A stretch of 64,000 nt of DNA from Homalodisca vitripennis (Eukaryota > Arthropoda > Insecta > Hemiptera > Cicadellidae): positions 1 to 64,000 of the forward strand of contig NW_025776824.1 in NCBI RefSeq assembly GCF_021130785.1, read 5' to 3'. The notes beneath the pieces are model-generated. The model made no database searches. It was not told where the DNA came from and worked only from the letters and a program-made list of their open reading frames with translations. Of the stretch, positions 12,598 through 24,520 are shown one piece after another (position 1 is the first letter of the stretch; the number at the start of each line of letters is the position of its first letter). A program made the position numbers and the translations under genes.

Positions 12598-13559
12598 GCC
12601 ATGACCATCTCTCTCCTCTACCTCTCAGAGTCATTTTTATTAGTTTCAAAAAGTCGTAAATGCACATTTATAGTTTCTTTTTCATCGTTTCGTTTCTTGT
12701 ATATTTCATTAATAAGTAGTAGTCGATAATAATTGAGTCAATAGTAATCAGTAAAACTGATTCACTTAAAATATTTTTTTTTAAATATTTAACCCTATTA
12801 AACTTTAAAATACACAAGATAATTTATTAGTCAGCAGATATATCTTTAGTGCAGGAAACTAATAGTTATTAGTTCACATACATTGCTATGGACAATTTCA
12901 ATTTGCTATTCGTCCACAATAACATTGAAAAATAAAATTCTTCTTAAAGTGTGGTACTGACACTGACATCCGTTACGTTCTGCTAACACGAAATGTCCTC
13001 TTCCGGGAGTCTGAACCTGCTGCTTTGATGCAGGATGGAGTATACAGATAACGGCTCCTTTTAATAGACATCAATAATCTCAGGGGTTATTTTTGACATG
13101 ATTCACTGGAATATGTAGTTAAGTCTTCCTTATTACCCTGAATAGGAAGGGTTTTCCGTAGTAGAGAAGCTGGATACACTATCTATCTGTTGTTTTAATT
13201 CTTTATACTCCCATTCTAGAGTTTGTAAATAGTAGTCCACACAGTTCCTGTAGTTGTGATAGTCACCTTGTTCCATCTACTTTCTGTCCAGACAGCCGCA
13301 GTCACCAACACAACTGGTAGCCACCGGCTTCCATCCAGCTCCGTTGAGTCTAATGACGTACAGAAAGCTCGTTTTTTATTTATTACTTTAATGGATTAAT
13401 GTTAACTAATATGTAGATTTGAGTTTATAGTCAAAGAGAAGTAGGGTTATTACAAAACTTCAGTACTTTACAATACACGGAAATGAATATTAGCTAAGTT
13501 TTGGACCATTAATAATAATATACTCCTTCCGAAGATCCTGGGATTAGCTAAGTCTAGTA
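12598..13559. other. Spacer, no gene seen
   Basis: Some GC-richer patches near 12960-13040 and 13260-13350 but no frame, repeat ends or family motif recognised. Confidence 0.4.
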
Positions 13560-13740
13560 AATTTCCTATCAGTAGTAATTACGCTAAGACTTCTAGTGTA
13601 GTAAGAAGTAAACTTTTAAGTTATTTTATTACAGTAACTCTCGAGTTTGTAACTTTCCACATCTATCAAACTGAATAGAGCAGGAACTAAGAGTCAGACC
13701 ATAAATCACAATCCTAATCTTCGTAGTAGTTGTTAGTATT
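13560..13740 (-). repeat. Block c tandem, first copy (minus)
   Basis: Reverse-orientation copy of block c: AAGAGTCAGACCATAAATCA is the complement of the plus-strand core. It belongs to a head-to-tail series with 14462-14640 and 14641-14826, with a repeat length near 180 bases. Each copy carries the flanking GTAGTTAGAAGTAAA-like segment. This copy is the most decayed. Confidence 0.45.
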
Positions 13741-13775
13741 CTAGTATACTATACTAGTTATTTCTTACTATAATA

Positions 13776-13780
<5 letters not shown>

Positions 13781-13823
<43 letters not shown>
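13781..13823. repeat. (TG)n microsatellite
   Basis: About 21 uninterrupted TG dinucleotides. Unit 2 has a (TA)n tract at the equivalent place (50322-50360). Confidence 0.99.
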
Positions 13824-13825
<2 letters not shown>

Positions 13826-14461
13826 CAAAAACATTTTTTATGTAAATATTAAAAATAATATATTAGACGTGTATTTTTATTACGTGAAGTACTATAGTTT
13901 TTTGTTGTTGCAATTTATATGTTTTACCAATATATCATAAATTGTTTTTATTTATATATTAATTCAAAAGCTTGATAGTTTTTTTTTCAACCAGTAAACA
14001 AAACTATAGTGGAGATTTAAATTAAAATAACGGTTAAAATAGTTTTATGTCGTATTCTATTAATTAAACTCATATTTTTGGCATGAAACATGCATCTTAT
14101 TTTTAAGAAATTCCCCAAACCGTATCCTTCAAATACAATTGTTGTATCTGTATTGTTTCTCTAATTAAATAACTTTACAGTAAACATTTGTACAATCATT
14201 AGAAAATATAATTGCTTACATAATATGTACTTCTTTATCATTTAAAATTCGTTTTTTGTCCTTCAAATAGTAAACCATAATATTTGTATATGTTAAATTC
14301 CGATATTTTGTAACAATAAACAACAAAGAAGAATATATTCTCCTAGCAACTAATAATAAATGTTTACATAAAATTAGATCGTGTCATTTGGCGGTCAGTA
14401 TAGTACAATGTTAACATATGGTAAAAATCACGATTATTACGTGCTCGAGTTAGAATAAAAG

Positions 14462-14640
14462 TCAAGTAGGGTTTTTATAACAATAAAGGGGTTCACAACA
14501 CATTTTATCACAAGTACTAGAACAAGAGCTAAGTGTTAGTCCATATATCATAATCTCTTCTTTCCTGAAATCCTGGAAACAGCTATGTAAGTTCAGTAAT
14601 CCCCTAGCTGTGAGGCTTGTAATGTAGTTAGAAGTAAAAA
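14462..14640 (-). repeat. Block c tandem, second copy (minus), open frame
   Basis: The minus frame runs through F-R-K-E-E-I-M-I-Y-G-L-T-L-S-S-C-S-S-T-C and C-D-K-M-C-C-E to a stop. It directly abuts the next copy at 14641, with the same boundaries, so the two are tandem repeats of about 180 bp. The cysteine pattern matches the plus copies. Confidence 0.45.
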
Positions 14641-14826
14641 TCAAGTGATATTATTAACAGAATTCTGGAGCCTTGTAACAAGTTTATCACAAGAACTACA
14701 GCAAGGAGTAAATGTCACACCATAAATTGTAATCTTCCTCCTCCTGTAATTATTCAAACAGTATACAAGTTCAGTAATTTTTTTTATGTTGTTTGACGTA
14801 AAATACATAAATAGGACATAAATCAT
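14641..14826 (-). repeat. Block c tandem, third copy (minus), open frame
   Basis: The minus frame contains Y-R-R-R-K-I-T-I-Y-G-V-T-F-T-P-C-C-S-S-C and D-K-L-V. Differences from the neighbour are mostly conservative in the core (L/V, L/F, S/T). This copy keeps the undisturbed sequence (GGAGC at 14667-14671) into which a solo LTR inserted in unit 2. Confidence 0.45.
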
Positions 14827-14989
14827 AATCTTACTCTTCCACTGCCAAAAAATACAAACTTTTCACTGGAACGAGTATTTAGGCGCTCTCTTATGACCAA
14901 TTATTTTTCATAATGTACAGTCATAGTCTGCAAACTTCTACCACTAGTGTGGTCTATTCAATGAACCAAATCTCCCAAATCTAAAATAA

Positions 14990-14992
<3 letters not shown>

Positions 14993-15022
<30 letters not shown>
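14993..15022. repeat. (TA)n microsatellite
   Basis: A run of about 15 TA dinucleotides. Confidence 0.98.
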
Positions 15023-15025
<3 letters not shown>

Positions 15026-15914
15026 CAATCATATGATTTTGTATTTGTTAAATATTAAAAGTGAGGTCAAAACGTTGTACATTAGAAACGAAAATTGTTA
15101 AGTGAGACTTCACCCTTCCACACCTTAAATCGTCTGCAGGTTTTCAGGACGAACATGACTTATTATCGCTTTATATTTAACTATTATAACTTCCTATTAA
15201 TACTCGTTTTCTGGACAAACGATTGATGGAAACCTTACTTTAAACAAGAAAACTTTTTAATGTATCCTAGCGAGGTTTTTGTGCAAAGTAAAAAATAACA
15301 GTAAGTAACTGCCTCAATATAGTTTATACTAATGGTGTACACTGACAACTGTAAGTATGACAAATAGTTATGGAGATTGTATCGTCTCGGTGTAAGTGTA
15401 GTTAATTGTGACAACTAGCGGACATATTAGGTCATGAAGTCTGATACCGCACACAGCCACGGTTGTTATCACAGCGCATTGAAGGTTCTATCATCAGTTA
15501 GACTGTGTTTTTCCTATTGAATTTGAACTAAAAATTATTTATTACTGTTTACCATTGGACAATACAACAACATTTTAAAGCTGTTTTTTTATTTACGGAA
15601 GCATTTATCTACACACAGCAAATGTTTCAATAATTAAACCTATACCGCTAACGTTGTGCTCACCAGAGTTCTATAGCAAGGTATACAAAATCATCTTTAA
15701 ATAGGGAAAACGTTGAATATGTTAGATACACAAAGATGTTTTGACTATAAACATTAATAAAATTAAATTTAAAAAACAATACTATTGTTTCACAGAATGC
15801 AATAAGAATATGAAATATTTCATACATGAAATAAGTAAACTCATAAATTGATGTGTTCTGAAAAACAAAACGGTATATTAAACCTTAAGGGTCTTATTAC
15901 GTAAATGTGCTAGC

Positions 15915-16085
15915 AGAGGAAGGGCTGTTGTGTATCATCAAACAGCATTAAAATCTCACAAACGAGGCTGTTAGTGTTTCTGAGACTCCCTGATGAATTC
16001 ACTGTGTTAATTACTCCTCCAGAGAAATTAATCATTTGCTTTCTTTTTTTTTGTATATGCCTACTAACTGCTCTTCTAAGTCAGT
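15915..16085. other. Strongly conserved block f, unit 1, open on both strands
   Basis: TGTGTATCATCAAACAGCAT and TAAAATCTCACAAACGAGGC, and then CCTCCAGAGAAATTAATC, match 54325-54430 closely. The plus frame reads S-S-N-S-I-K-I-S-Q-T-R-L-L-V-F-L-R-L-P-D then E-F-T-V-L-I-T-P-P-E-K-L. The unit 2 substitutions in this frame are mostly conservative (D/E, E/D, I/L, I/M). The minus strand is open too, with less conservative changes. An exon is plausible. No family is recognised. Confidence 0.4.
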
Positions 16086-16361
16086 TTATTTCGTAATTTT
16101 TGTTTTTTTAACATGCGTTATCTATAGTTCTGAACAGCAAACTAGGAAATTAACTATAGAAAGGCTAATCAAGTAATACAATTAATAAATGTATTAAATA
16201 TTGAATAAATCATTTATAATAATACGTGATAAATACATGACAAAAATCGTGTATATAATACAAAATCTAGCAAGTTAATCAACAGAAATTTAATATGTAT
16301 AAAATCAATGGTGTATACTTATTTTCAATATTTTTCCCCAAATTTAATCGTGAGCATTTTA

Positions 16362-16405
16362 TACCGGTAAGTGAGATCCGGTTTGAGACTACGCGTAGCG
16401 GAAGG
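16362..16405 (+). repeat. Degenerate SINE-like relic, unit 2
   Basis: ACCGGTAAGTGAGATCCGG then TTTGAGACTACGCGTAGCGGA matches the tRNA-like half of the local SINE, including the T-arm region, with small indels. It sits just before block a, like the relics at 118 and 54843. Confidence 0.45.
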
Positions 16406-16789
16406 GTAACAATATTTTGAACAGCTTTATTCTGAAAACAATTTAAAATTGATAATTTATATTGATAACAGATATTGGAGTTAGACGGTAAATGTTCTTA
16501 CTCTCATGATTTATTTTAACCCGTTATTGATATTTAACCAACGTTCTTACTAATACTACAATTTTAGTTCAATTTGAATCCCACAACTTAATCAAAATTA
16601 TAAAATTATCCACATATATCATATCAAACAGTTTTAACATACGAGGTGAGAAATTTAAACGACTTATAAACTAAACATTGAGAGAGTTATTATTCCGGTT
16701 TATTTATTTAGTATACATTTTAACATTATACCACGTACTACGGTATTTACGTAGTATATAGTTATAAGTTCCTTTTGTTAAACTCATTC

Positions 16790-16975
16790 TTATAAATGTG
16801 AAGATGTTTTGGCCGGGTGTTCTGATAATACTGAAGAAGTCCTTATTATTCCTGAAGTGCCGGTGGAAATGGTCGATTGTATTTTAATTGTCGCGACACA
16901 ATACAACCAGAACCCATCGACACAGACGCTAGTCGGACTGTATCGCGTCAGGTCTTGCCAACTTGGCACCAGCAA
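16790..16975 (-). other. Conserved block a, unit 2 copy 1
   Basis: This minus-strand open frame has the block a core (P-S-W-Q-D-L-T-R-Y-S-P-T-S-V-C-V-D-G). Compared with unit 1, substitutions are spread over all codon positions, with no frameshift in the core. The frame is open on both strands here. The tail (about 20 residues, to S-S-H-L) is not conserved between units, so an exon, if real, probably ends near the I-S-T-G-T-S-G segment. It is duplicated exactly at 28490. Confidence 0.35.
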
Positions 16976-17486
16976 CAGTTCGATATTGGCACTGACCTTG
17001 CCAAAGTTGTAGCTGCTTGAATAAAACTATGTAAGTGTATGAAAGAAAATACAAATAAACTGTAGTGGTTCCATATATTTTTCCAATATAATGCAGGACG
17101 GAGGGATATACACAAGGTTTGCTTTATCTCTAGATAAACGTGAAACATTTATTTGATATTTTGTTATCCCACGTAGGTATAGTAAACTTCAAATTATCAA
17201 ATAAGTCCTATGGGATTACAAGTTACTCTAAATATTTACCGTCTATGGTGTAAAAAACCATGACTACGAAACTAGTTATAGAATGACTTTTGACAAGACC
17301 TTCATCGTAGTATAAGGGGTAATGTTGCAAGACACTGCCCGAGATCTCACTCGTTGAAATCGCGAGTTTTAATTTAAATATAAAATATCATATCGTCTGA
17401 AGTATAAATCAAAATATAACTGAATAATTAATCAAAATATTCTAGCACTAGGATGACATCGGTTATTATCATTGCAACGCTTAAAG

Positions 17487-17599
17487 AATTAAGGAGGAGG
17501 AAGATTGTGATTTATGGTCTGACACTTAGCTTCTGCTCTAGACCTTGTGATAAAGTTGTTGTAAAATTCCAGAGTTCTTGTAATGACCACACCTTTTAA
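17487..17599 (+). other. Conserved block c, unit 2 copy 1
   Basis: The frame R-R-R-K-I-V-I-Y-G-L-T-L-S-F-C-S-R-P-C-D-K runs to a stop at 17597-17599. It has the same core as the other block c copies. No splice sites are evident. Confidence 0.35.
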
Positions 17600-18619
17600 T
17601 CCTAGGACAATTGTCTACTTAACTATTTCAAACATAATATGAAATTATTTAAAATTATTTAAGAACATCATGATTAGATTGTGTTCGTATTTCATCGATA
17701 AGAATTATTGTCAAATAATTACCATTTTTACGCCTGACACTTTAGTCAATTTGGCTGTTCTATACAAGATGGATTCTGCCTATTTAATCACGACTCCTTG
17801 TGAAAATCTGATTGAATGTTAATACATTATCAATTTGATAAACAAATCTGACATAGAGTAAACTATTTAATAGGTTTAATGAAGCATAATTAATACTTAG
17901 ACGCTTAAAAAATATACATTAAGCTTAAAAATGATGAATATTCCTCATCCAATCTAATAGGATATCCAATCCAATATCACAATTTCAAGGTAAATACAAG
18001 GTAGGAGTACGCCACACTACGAGTGTTGAGTGTTAGGGTTCGCTAAGATAGTATGTAACATTTATATACCTATAGCTCATATCATTTGAAATGTCCGGCG
18101 ATCAAATAGAAATAAATCATAAAGAAATGAAATTTTTACATCCTCCTGGCTGACAAATGAAAATTCTCTCAACCTACTGAGTTGTAGTATTCAATGACGC
18201 TCAACGGAATTCCATGGTTGGACATGCAATATGATAGATTTTACTCTTTGCAATGCAGAAATAAAATTTTAATCACTGATATTTATCAATTAATATTTCA
18301 TTTATATTTTTTCATTAAACTAGGTTCCATAACAGTATGTAAATAATAAAAATACGAGTAATTCACTGTCTTTGATTACCATTAGATAAATGTAAACAAA
18401 AATACAACGTGTAGATTTCATTAGTCACTTTCATCTCAAACAGAAGGTGCATTATTAGTTATGAGGTTTGTACATGATGAGTTATTATTGGTTAGCGATT
18501 TAATAAAATCATAGCGCTTTTAAAATTCAATGATTTTAATAAATAAGATGTAAATAGTTTTTCACCTATGAAAATATGATAAGAAGCCTCTAATTACACT
18601 TAATTCTAAAAGGACCTTT

Positions 18620-18830
18620 GAGCATGCTTCCAGCGTGGCCGGATTTTCAGGATGGGTGAGGTTAGGGAAGGGGCAGCCTCCCGTCGAGAACCCATGTGGT
18701 CATAGTCGTCACCTTGCATGACAGGGAGGACGCTCTATTACAGCTTCTGCAGTAAAGGCGGACAGGAAACATCACTCCCTCATGTGCTGGCAGAATTTCA
18801 ACAGTCATCCTTTGCAGTAGATTAGACTCA
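18620..18830. other. Conserved block, unit 2 copy 1 (counterpart of 4310)
   Basis: AGCGTGGCCGGATTTTCAGG, GGGTGAGGTTAGGGAAGGGG and the following GC-rich stretch align with 4312-4520. No long frame is retained. Duplicated at 30321. Confidence 0.4.
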
Positions 18831-19337
18831 TCGATTCAACCTTCCACCAGAATATCTGGACGTTGGTGGATGACTCCCCTGGACATCCATAGGCTTACCC
18901 GAATATAAGTGATATATACTCAGTGTTTTCTGTACCCAATGTACGTTCAACTGGAAGGTATTAACCAGCCAGATGGAGGGATGTTTATAAATAGTTGTAG
19001 GCATATAAATTTCTTGTAATAACGGTTAAATTGAATTAATTAGAAATCGTATTTATAAAGATGCAATTGTAGAGTTGTATTTCTGCAGTGTTGTTATAAA
19101 ATTGTTAAGCGTACCAAAATCGAATATTTTTCTCAATAACTAAGATTCCAATTCTTTGGTCTCCTACTTATAAATTTAATTATGCTAAACATACAAATAA
19201 TTAGTGAAATACAGTATTTATCACGATTGATTAAATGACTTTGACAAAGAAAAACGTTATATAAAATGCACAACTAAATGGTTTTTCTATCTTTAGGTTC
19301 ATTTAATTATTTGAGAATCACAAGATATATGAAACCA

Positions 19338-19598
19338 AATGTGGGGTCATTGCGTCTAAATCGTTGGCCATGGAAGTGGTAAATAACGATGACAAATAAA
19401 CTCATCTCTGTAACATGTCACTGTCAACTGTGGGGCTTGTGCTTTAGCGGTGTGATAAATCCTAATTACGAATGTAGCGAATGTGACGTATGTAGGTCTT
19501 CTTTCCATCCATCTCTCAGTCACAGTGAAGATAACACTGTAACTAAAATTCTTTATACTTTCCAATATTATATATTGTCAGGAGACTATAAATTCTGA
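19338..19598. other. Strongly conserved block e, unit 2 copy 1
   Basis: Counterpart of 4896-5110. The plus frame 19389-19598 is cysteine-rich (T-C-H-C, Y-E-C-S-E-C-D-V-C). The minus frame 19356-19565 is also open. No protein family is recognised in either. Confidence 0.45.
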
Positions 19599-19957
19599 TG
19601 TTCCTATAAGTGAAAAATTCACAAACCTAGTAATAATAAAACAATAAAGTTATTCTGGGATTTCTTAATATTCTATTTTCCAAATTTGAAAACAAACACT
19701 AATTGTAAGTGTATTTAAATACCACATATATGCTGTAATGGCAGCTAATACAAATAAGTCTTAATAAAAAAACTCATAGAAACAGTCATAATCTTCATCT
19801 TGTTATACAAGTATTGTCTTATGTCATATACATGGCATAATTTCTATGGCTTCTCAGTTATGAAATGAGACTATGAATAAAAAGAAACTTGTTCCGCAAT
19901 GGGAATAGTGAGTTATAAAGGAGATCCGATTCGTCTGCCTTTTAGTACTACGTCTAA

Positions 19958-20165
19958 AGTGTCATGTTTCTGATGTGAATCGATGTAAAGAGTTCATCTT
20001 AAGCTTCTTCGTCACCGACTTGTTTGGATATCTTCAGACAAAACATTACTCCAGATTCTAGGAATCAAGTCTGTGGCAGCGTCAAAATCCAAACGCTGCA
20101 AAGAGCGGAAGTTGAACTAGAGGTAAACTTAATATTTACGTTGAATCAACCCTGCTCAACATAGC
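19958..20165 (+). other. Conserved block h, unit 2 copy 1
   Basis: Matches 44930-45114: GTTTCTGATGT, CTTCGTCACCGACTTG, GGATATCTTCAGAC, and GGAATCAAGTCTGTGGCAGC. An extra A after CAGACA breaks the frame that is open in copy 2. Confidence 0.4.
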
Positions 20166-20462
20166 TACTTCATGTGTAGGAAACTTATTGCAGTTGTACT
20201 TTGATAATGAGACAAAGTACCATAAAATTGAATGTACGTTAACTTCACCTTATTTGATAGGGGATTTTAAATCGTCCGTTGATAAAATTTAGCAATTAAT
20301 TCACCTATGGATAAATTCATAGTAACTCCTAAGATTCAAATAGTTTATAATACAAGTAATATTATTATTATTTTGGGGGATTATTTAGTTTTTAAAGAAA
20401 ATATATAGTAAATATCATTTTATATTTTATATAGGCCTAACTTATCTATTGAATTTCATAAT

Positions 20463-20510
20463 CACTAGATAAAGTACACGATATATATATATCGTGTACT
20501 TTATCTAGTG
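20463..20510. repeat. Perfect 48-bp palindrome, copy 1
   Basis: CACTAGATAAAGTACACG, a TA-rich centre and CGTGTACTTTATCTAGTG are exact reverse complements with no loop mismatch. Partial copies of the arm (GTGTACTTTATATA) follow to the right and lead into (TA)n. Confidence 0.98.
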
Positions 20511-20540
20511 TAGTGTACTTTATATATGTATACTTTATAT

Positions 20541-20545
<5 letters not shown>

Positions 20546-20588
<43 letters not shown>
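20546..20588. repeat. (TA)n microsatellite
   Basis: About 21 TA dinucleotides directly downstream of the palindrome. Confidence 0.98.
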
Positions 20589-20597
<9 letters not shown>

Positions 20598-20599
20598 CT

Positions 20600-21802
20600 C
20601 TGCTTGACACCTTTATTGATCAGTATGTAAAAAAAGTAACATGTTTTTATTATTTTTAAGTTGTAATCTATCTTAATCTGCCAAAATAGTTACGACTTAT
20701 ATAATTCGTTCCTTTTATTTTGTGTTATTATTTTATGAAGTATGTAAAAATAGTATTCATTTAGTAATCTAGCCTTAAATAGTGTTAATACAAGTATAAG
20801 TAAGGAGAATAAATTACCTTACATTGTATAATTTTTTTACAATGCATATTTCAGATTCAAAGAATTCATCTTCACGTACTTTAGTTGTACCAGGACGATT
20901 GTTTTGTTTCGTTTACTCTTTTTTACAACTGCCTGAGAGAATTTATTTTAAGAAATTATTTTACTTTCTTTTTTTAAATAGATCTTTATCCAAGCATTAA
21001 CACTTTGCTCTATAAAAATATGGAGTAGTTTCTTAAAATGTTTGATGCATTAATTTTAAAGTAAGTTAATTTTAATTACTTTCTTGTACGTGGAATCTTT
21101 TGATACCCGTTTTTTTTAAGATATATCGTAATGTAAATATGTATCCAAAGGGAGTTGGTTTTGGATATCCAATTCAATTGTGAGGGAGATTGAACGAGAA
21201 TGATAATGATTTCGTCAAAAAGTTTGCTTAGTTTTTAGTGTCTCCATAAGAACAATTAACAACACTGTAACATTCACATTACATGTATATTTTATTTTGA
21301 ACAATGTCAAATATAAAGGTGCCTTCAAATCCCTAAAATTATCTCATAACGATTTCTGCAGGAATAGGCGATGGAGGAAACCCGAATGACTCGACAGTAA
21401 ACGAAAGAATGAAACTTTTAATACATTCTCAACTGTAAACCTTTCATATACTTATTTTTTGTGAGCTTTTTTACAAGATATCATCAAATACTACTCGATA
21501 CATACAACTCTTGGTTTGTTGTAGTAATAATACGTTATTTTACTTCAGAAAATGCATTTTAAATAACTTTAACTAATGTCTTATTTAAAAACAAAACTAA
21601 TCTAACCAAACTACAAAGATCCACGAAGAGAGGTTCGAAGGAATGATTTGATACAAGGGGTATCCTAGGAGGTTCCTTACTGCTTAGTTATTTATTATTT
21701 ATTTTTATTATTATTATTATTTATTTATTATTACTGTATAGTTATTTTATTTGTAATTTATGCAGTTGTATATTGTTTTATAAGGTACTATTATTCATTC
21801 AG

Positions 21803-21846
<44 letters not shown>

Positions 21847-24212
21847 AGTTTTATTTCGTTATACGTTATCGCATAAATTTATTGCAGAGCAGCTTTAAAT
21901 ATTAAATTAAAAAAATAGAAAATCTTGTCTCAAAATTGACAAATTCCTGTGGGTACTATTGTATGATTGAACAGGACAGATTATAGTATATCATTACATA
22001 GAAGATTAAAGGTATATTTTGTGTTCGTTAATAGTAACTGTGGGTTCTTCGACGTGGAATTTAACGATAAAGTAGTTGATCCGTTTATTTCCATTTACTA
22101 AATATATCCGAGACCAGGATTTTTATTACGCACTTAGTTTTTGAAAGTTTCCTATTTTAAAGAGTCTAGCAAAGGTTCTTTATGTTTCTGATTAGACATT
22201 ATTTTTTTAATTATAGTTTCACTCAAGGGGCGTTGTGATACCTAGATAAAGACATAATCGAATTTTAAACATATGTAAGTAAAATAATATTATTTACAAG
22301 GATGTCCTATTTAATTAAATTACCTACTATTATTTTTAGAAGAATTTGGGTCTAGTTTAGTTGCAGAAATTGAAACTAAATTTTATATCAACTTGAAATT
22401 TAGGAAATGGTACGGCAAGGTATGGGTATGCTAGACCAAGGGTTACGTTAACAATAATACCGCTATAAATAGAATGAGACGAATCTCATTAATAAACATG
22501 CACCATAGTCTAACTTCAAATTGCTTATGTGGAAATTACATTTTATGTAAAAGTTTAATTATATAGCCTAATTCATAGTAGATATATCTTCCAGTGTGTT
22601 ACGCTTCATTAATGCACAGTAAAATCTCATATATCATAATAAAATAGCATTCTATTGAATATTTAAACTTAATTTAGAATTACAATACTATATTTAATAT
22701 TGATTGTGTGCTTTACTATATAAAATGTGATTAATAAATAAGTGAATACTGTTTAGATTGGAAATGTTGCATTTATATTTAACATTTAATATAGTAATAG
22801 AGAAATTAAAAAAAAATAATTTTGGTTTTAAATTGCATTTGTCTAAAGTCATATTACAATAGAGCATATGTTTGTATTTCCAAGAGCTTTGTGCCATTCT
22901 GTGTAATTAAATTCGCTTACCAAATGTTATGCAATTACTATAAAGTACATAATTAATATCAACAAAATCAAACCCACAAGTGTATGGAAAATCGATTGTC
23001 GATAGCCTCAATCGGTTGTTGATCTATCTTTCCTTACACCAAACCGACCTTTTGAGAATGTGCAGGTCTGGGCAAAAAGAATATCAGCAGAATTTTCTAA
23101 AAAATTTTTCCACATTCACTTACTAAAACAATGTCGTTCCTCCATTTAACCACAAAATAAAACGTGGATATATTATTTACAAACCACTATTATAAAATAA
23201 TATTTAAGACATATTGCAAGAGATATATAGTTATGAGATTAAATTGTTCAAAATCAGTTAAGGTAATTTGACTATTTCAACTCAACACCAAAACCAAATC
23301 AATCAACGGTTTATCATTCAATTATTCTGTTCAATAGAAATTTAATTAATCATGTTTAGTAAAATATATTAATTAATGGAAATGTGGGGCTAACTTTTGT
23401 CGAAATATACTATATGACGTTTAGAATACTTAAATTGTGTGCTAACGCCACGCCACGGTGGTTGTTTTTTTATATTAACTACTACTGTAGCATAATATTT
23501 CTTATTACAGTCTTTTCACTTGTCAAAATAGCAACGTCCATTAACATTAAACAACGTACATATGAAGAATATGAAGTTGTTGGTTGAAGAGATTGTTAGA
23601 CTCAAGCTAGCGTGAGCCCACTCACTATGAGAAGGCTTTACAACACATTTTTGGCGGCAAGTACAATAGAAGCTCAGTTGTCATACATCAAAACGTCTTT
23701 ATATCACAAGTTAACTAACTGACAGAACTCACTTAAACTACTATAACGTGTTATCTGAATTTTAAATATATGTTAAAACGCAGAACATAATTAAAATTTA
23801 AAAATTTATGAAATATTATATAAGATTTGTTGTTACGTTTATGTATGTATTTAACATCAATTAGCAAAATAATCGGAATACTATAGTAGACACGTAGTAT
23901 TTTTATAATGGCAGTAATTTATAATGCGAAATAATTAATAGAAACAACGACCTAATACTGGTACACCAACAGAAATTTTCCTTTATGTGATCAGTAATTA
24001 GGATATACTTTAGTCTAAAAACTTATGTTTTCCAACAATTATAGTGATTTAAATGTAATTTTCTGTTTTACCCAGATAAATTACGGACATTTTTACTTCA
24101 CATATAATCTTATAACAACCCACTTCAAATTATTTTTTTTGCATTTATTTTTACAGGAAAAGACAAAACAGACATCATATTGAAATTTAAGTTAAAATTT
24201 AACCCACTGTAC
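20600..24212. other. Unit 2-specific AT-rich stretch, no gene seen (also 32300-35913)
   Basis: No counterpart found in unit 1. Short frames such as 23384-23587 occur identically in both duplicated copies (35090-35293), as expected from recent duplication, so they are not evidence of coding. The duplicate lies at 32300-35913. Confidence 0.4.
21804..21844. repeat. (TA)n microsatellite, copy 1
   Basis: About 20 TA units. The copy 2 tract at 33496-33526 is about five units shorter. Confidence 0.98.
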
Positions 24213-24520
24213 GCTATAAGCGATTTATAGATATATTCTTAGGATATACCGCTATAAGTGATCTGTTTATACTCTCAGGATATACCGCTATAAGTGAACT
24301 GTTTATACTCTCAGGATATACTGCTATAAGCGATCTGTTTATACTCTCAGGATATACCGCTATAAGTGAACTGTTTATACTCTCAGGATATACCGCTATA
24401 AGCGATCTGTTTATACTCTCAGGATGTACCGCTATAAGCGATCTGTTTATACTCTCAGGATGTACCGCTATAAGCGATCTGTTTATACTCTCAGGATATA
24501 CCGCTATAAGCGATCTACCC
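24213..24520. repeat. 36-bp minisatellite, 9 units (copy 1)
   Basis: The core GGATATACCGCTATAAGCGA followed by TCTGTTTATACTCTCA is repeated nine times, counting a diverged first and a truncated last unit. Variants are GTGA/GCGA, AACT/ATCT and GTACC/ATACC. Since 36 is a multiple of 3, part of the array reads as a 12-residue repeat (M-Y-R-Y-K-R-S-V-Y-T-L-R), which produces a 103-codon frame at 24424-24735. That frame has no comparative support as a gene. Confidence 0.97.

Larger units (their letters stand above)
122..16361. repeat. Macro-repeat unit 1 (complete, about 16 kb)
   Basis: Conserved blocks here recur in the same order in unit 2 and partly in unit 3. The order is: block a (838), block b (1241-1410), block c (3108), the 4310 block, the 4896 block, the 5440 block, the 6680-6910 block, the 7005 block, the 8460 block, the 8975 block, the 10080 block, 11230-11700, the c tandem (13560-14826) and the 15915 block. 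Sequence between the blocks is AT-rich and hardly alignable, so the array is old. This is the most compact unit, with few recognisable transposon insertions, and it gives the best approximation of the ancestral layout. The start is placed at a degenerate SINE-like motif found at the same place in the other units. The ends are approximate. Confidence 0.65.

Noticed and set aside
23384..23587. 67-codon frame present identically at 35090-35293
   Set aside because: Identity reflects the recent duplication only. No family motif and AT-rich composition.
24213..24520. CRISPR-like direct repeats
   Set aside because: Repeats are contiguous without unique spacers and the DNA is eukaryotic, so it is a minisatellite.
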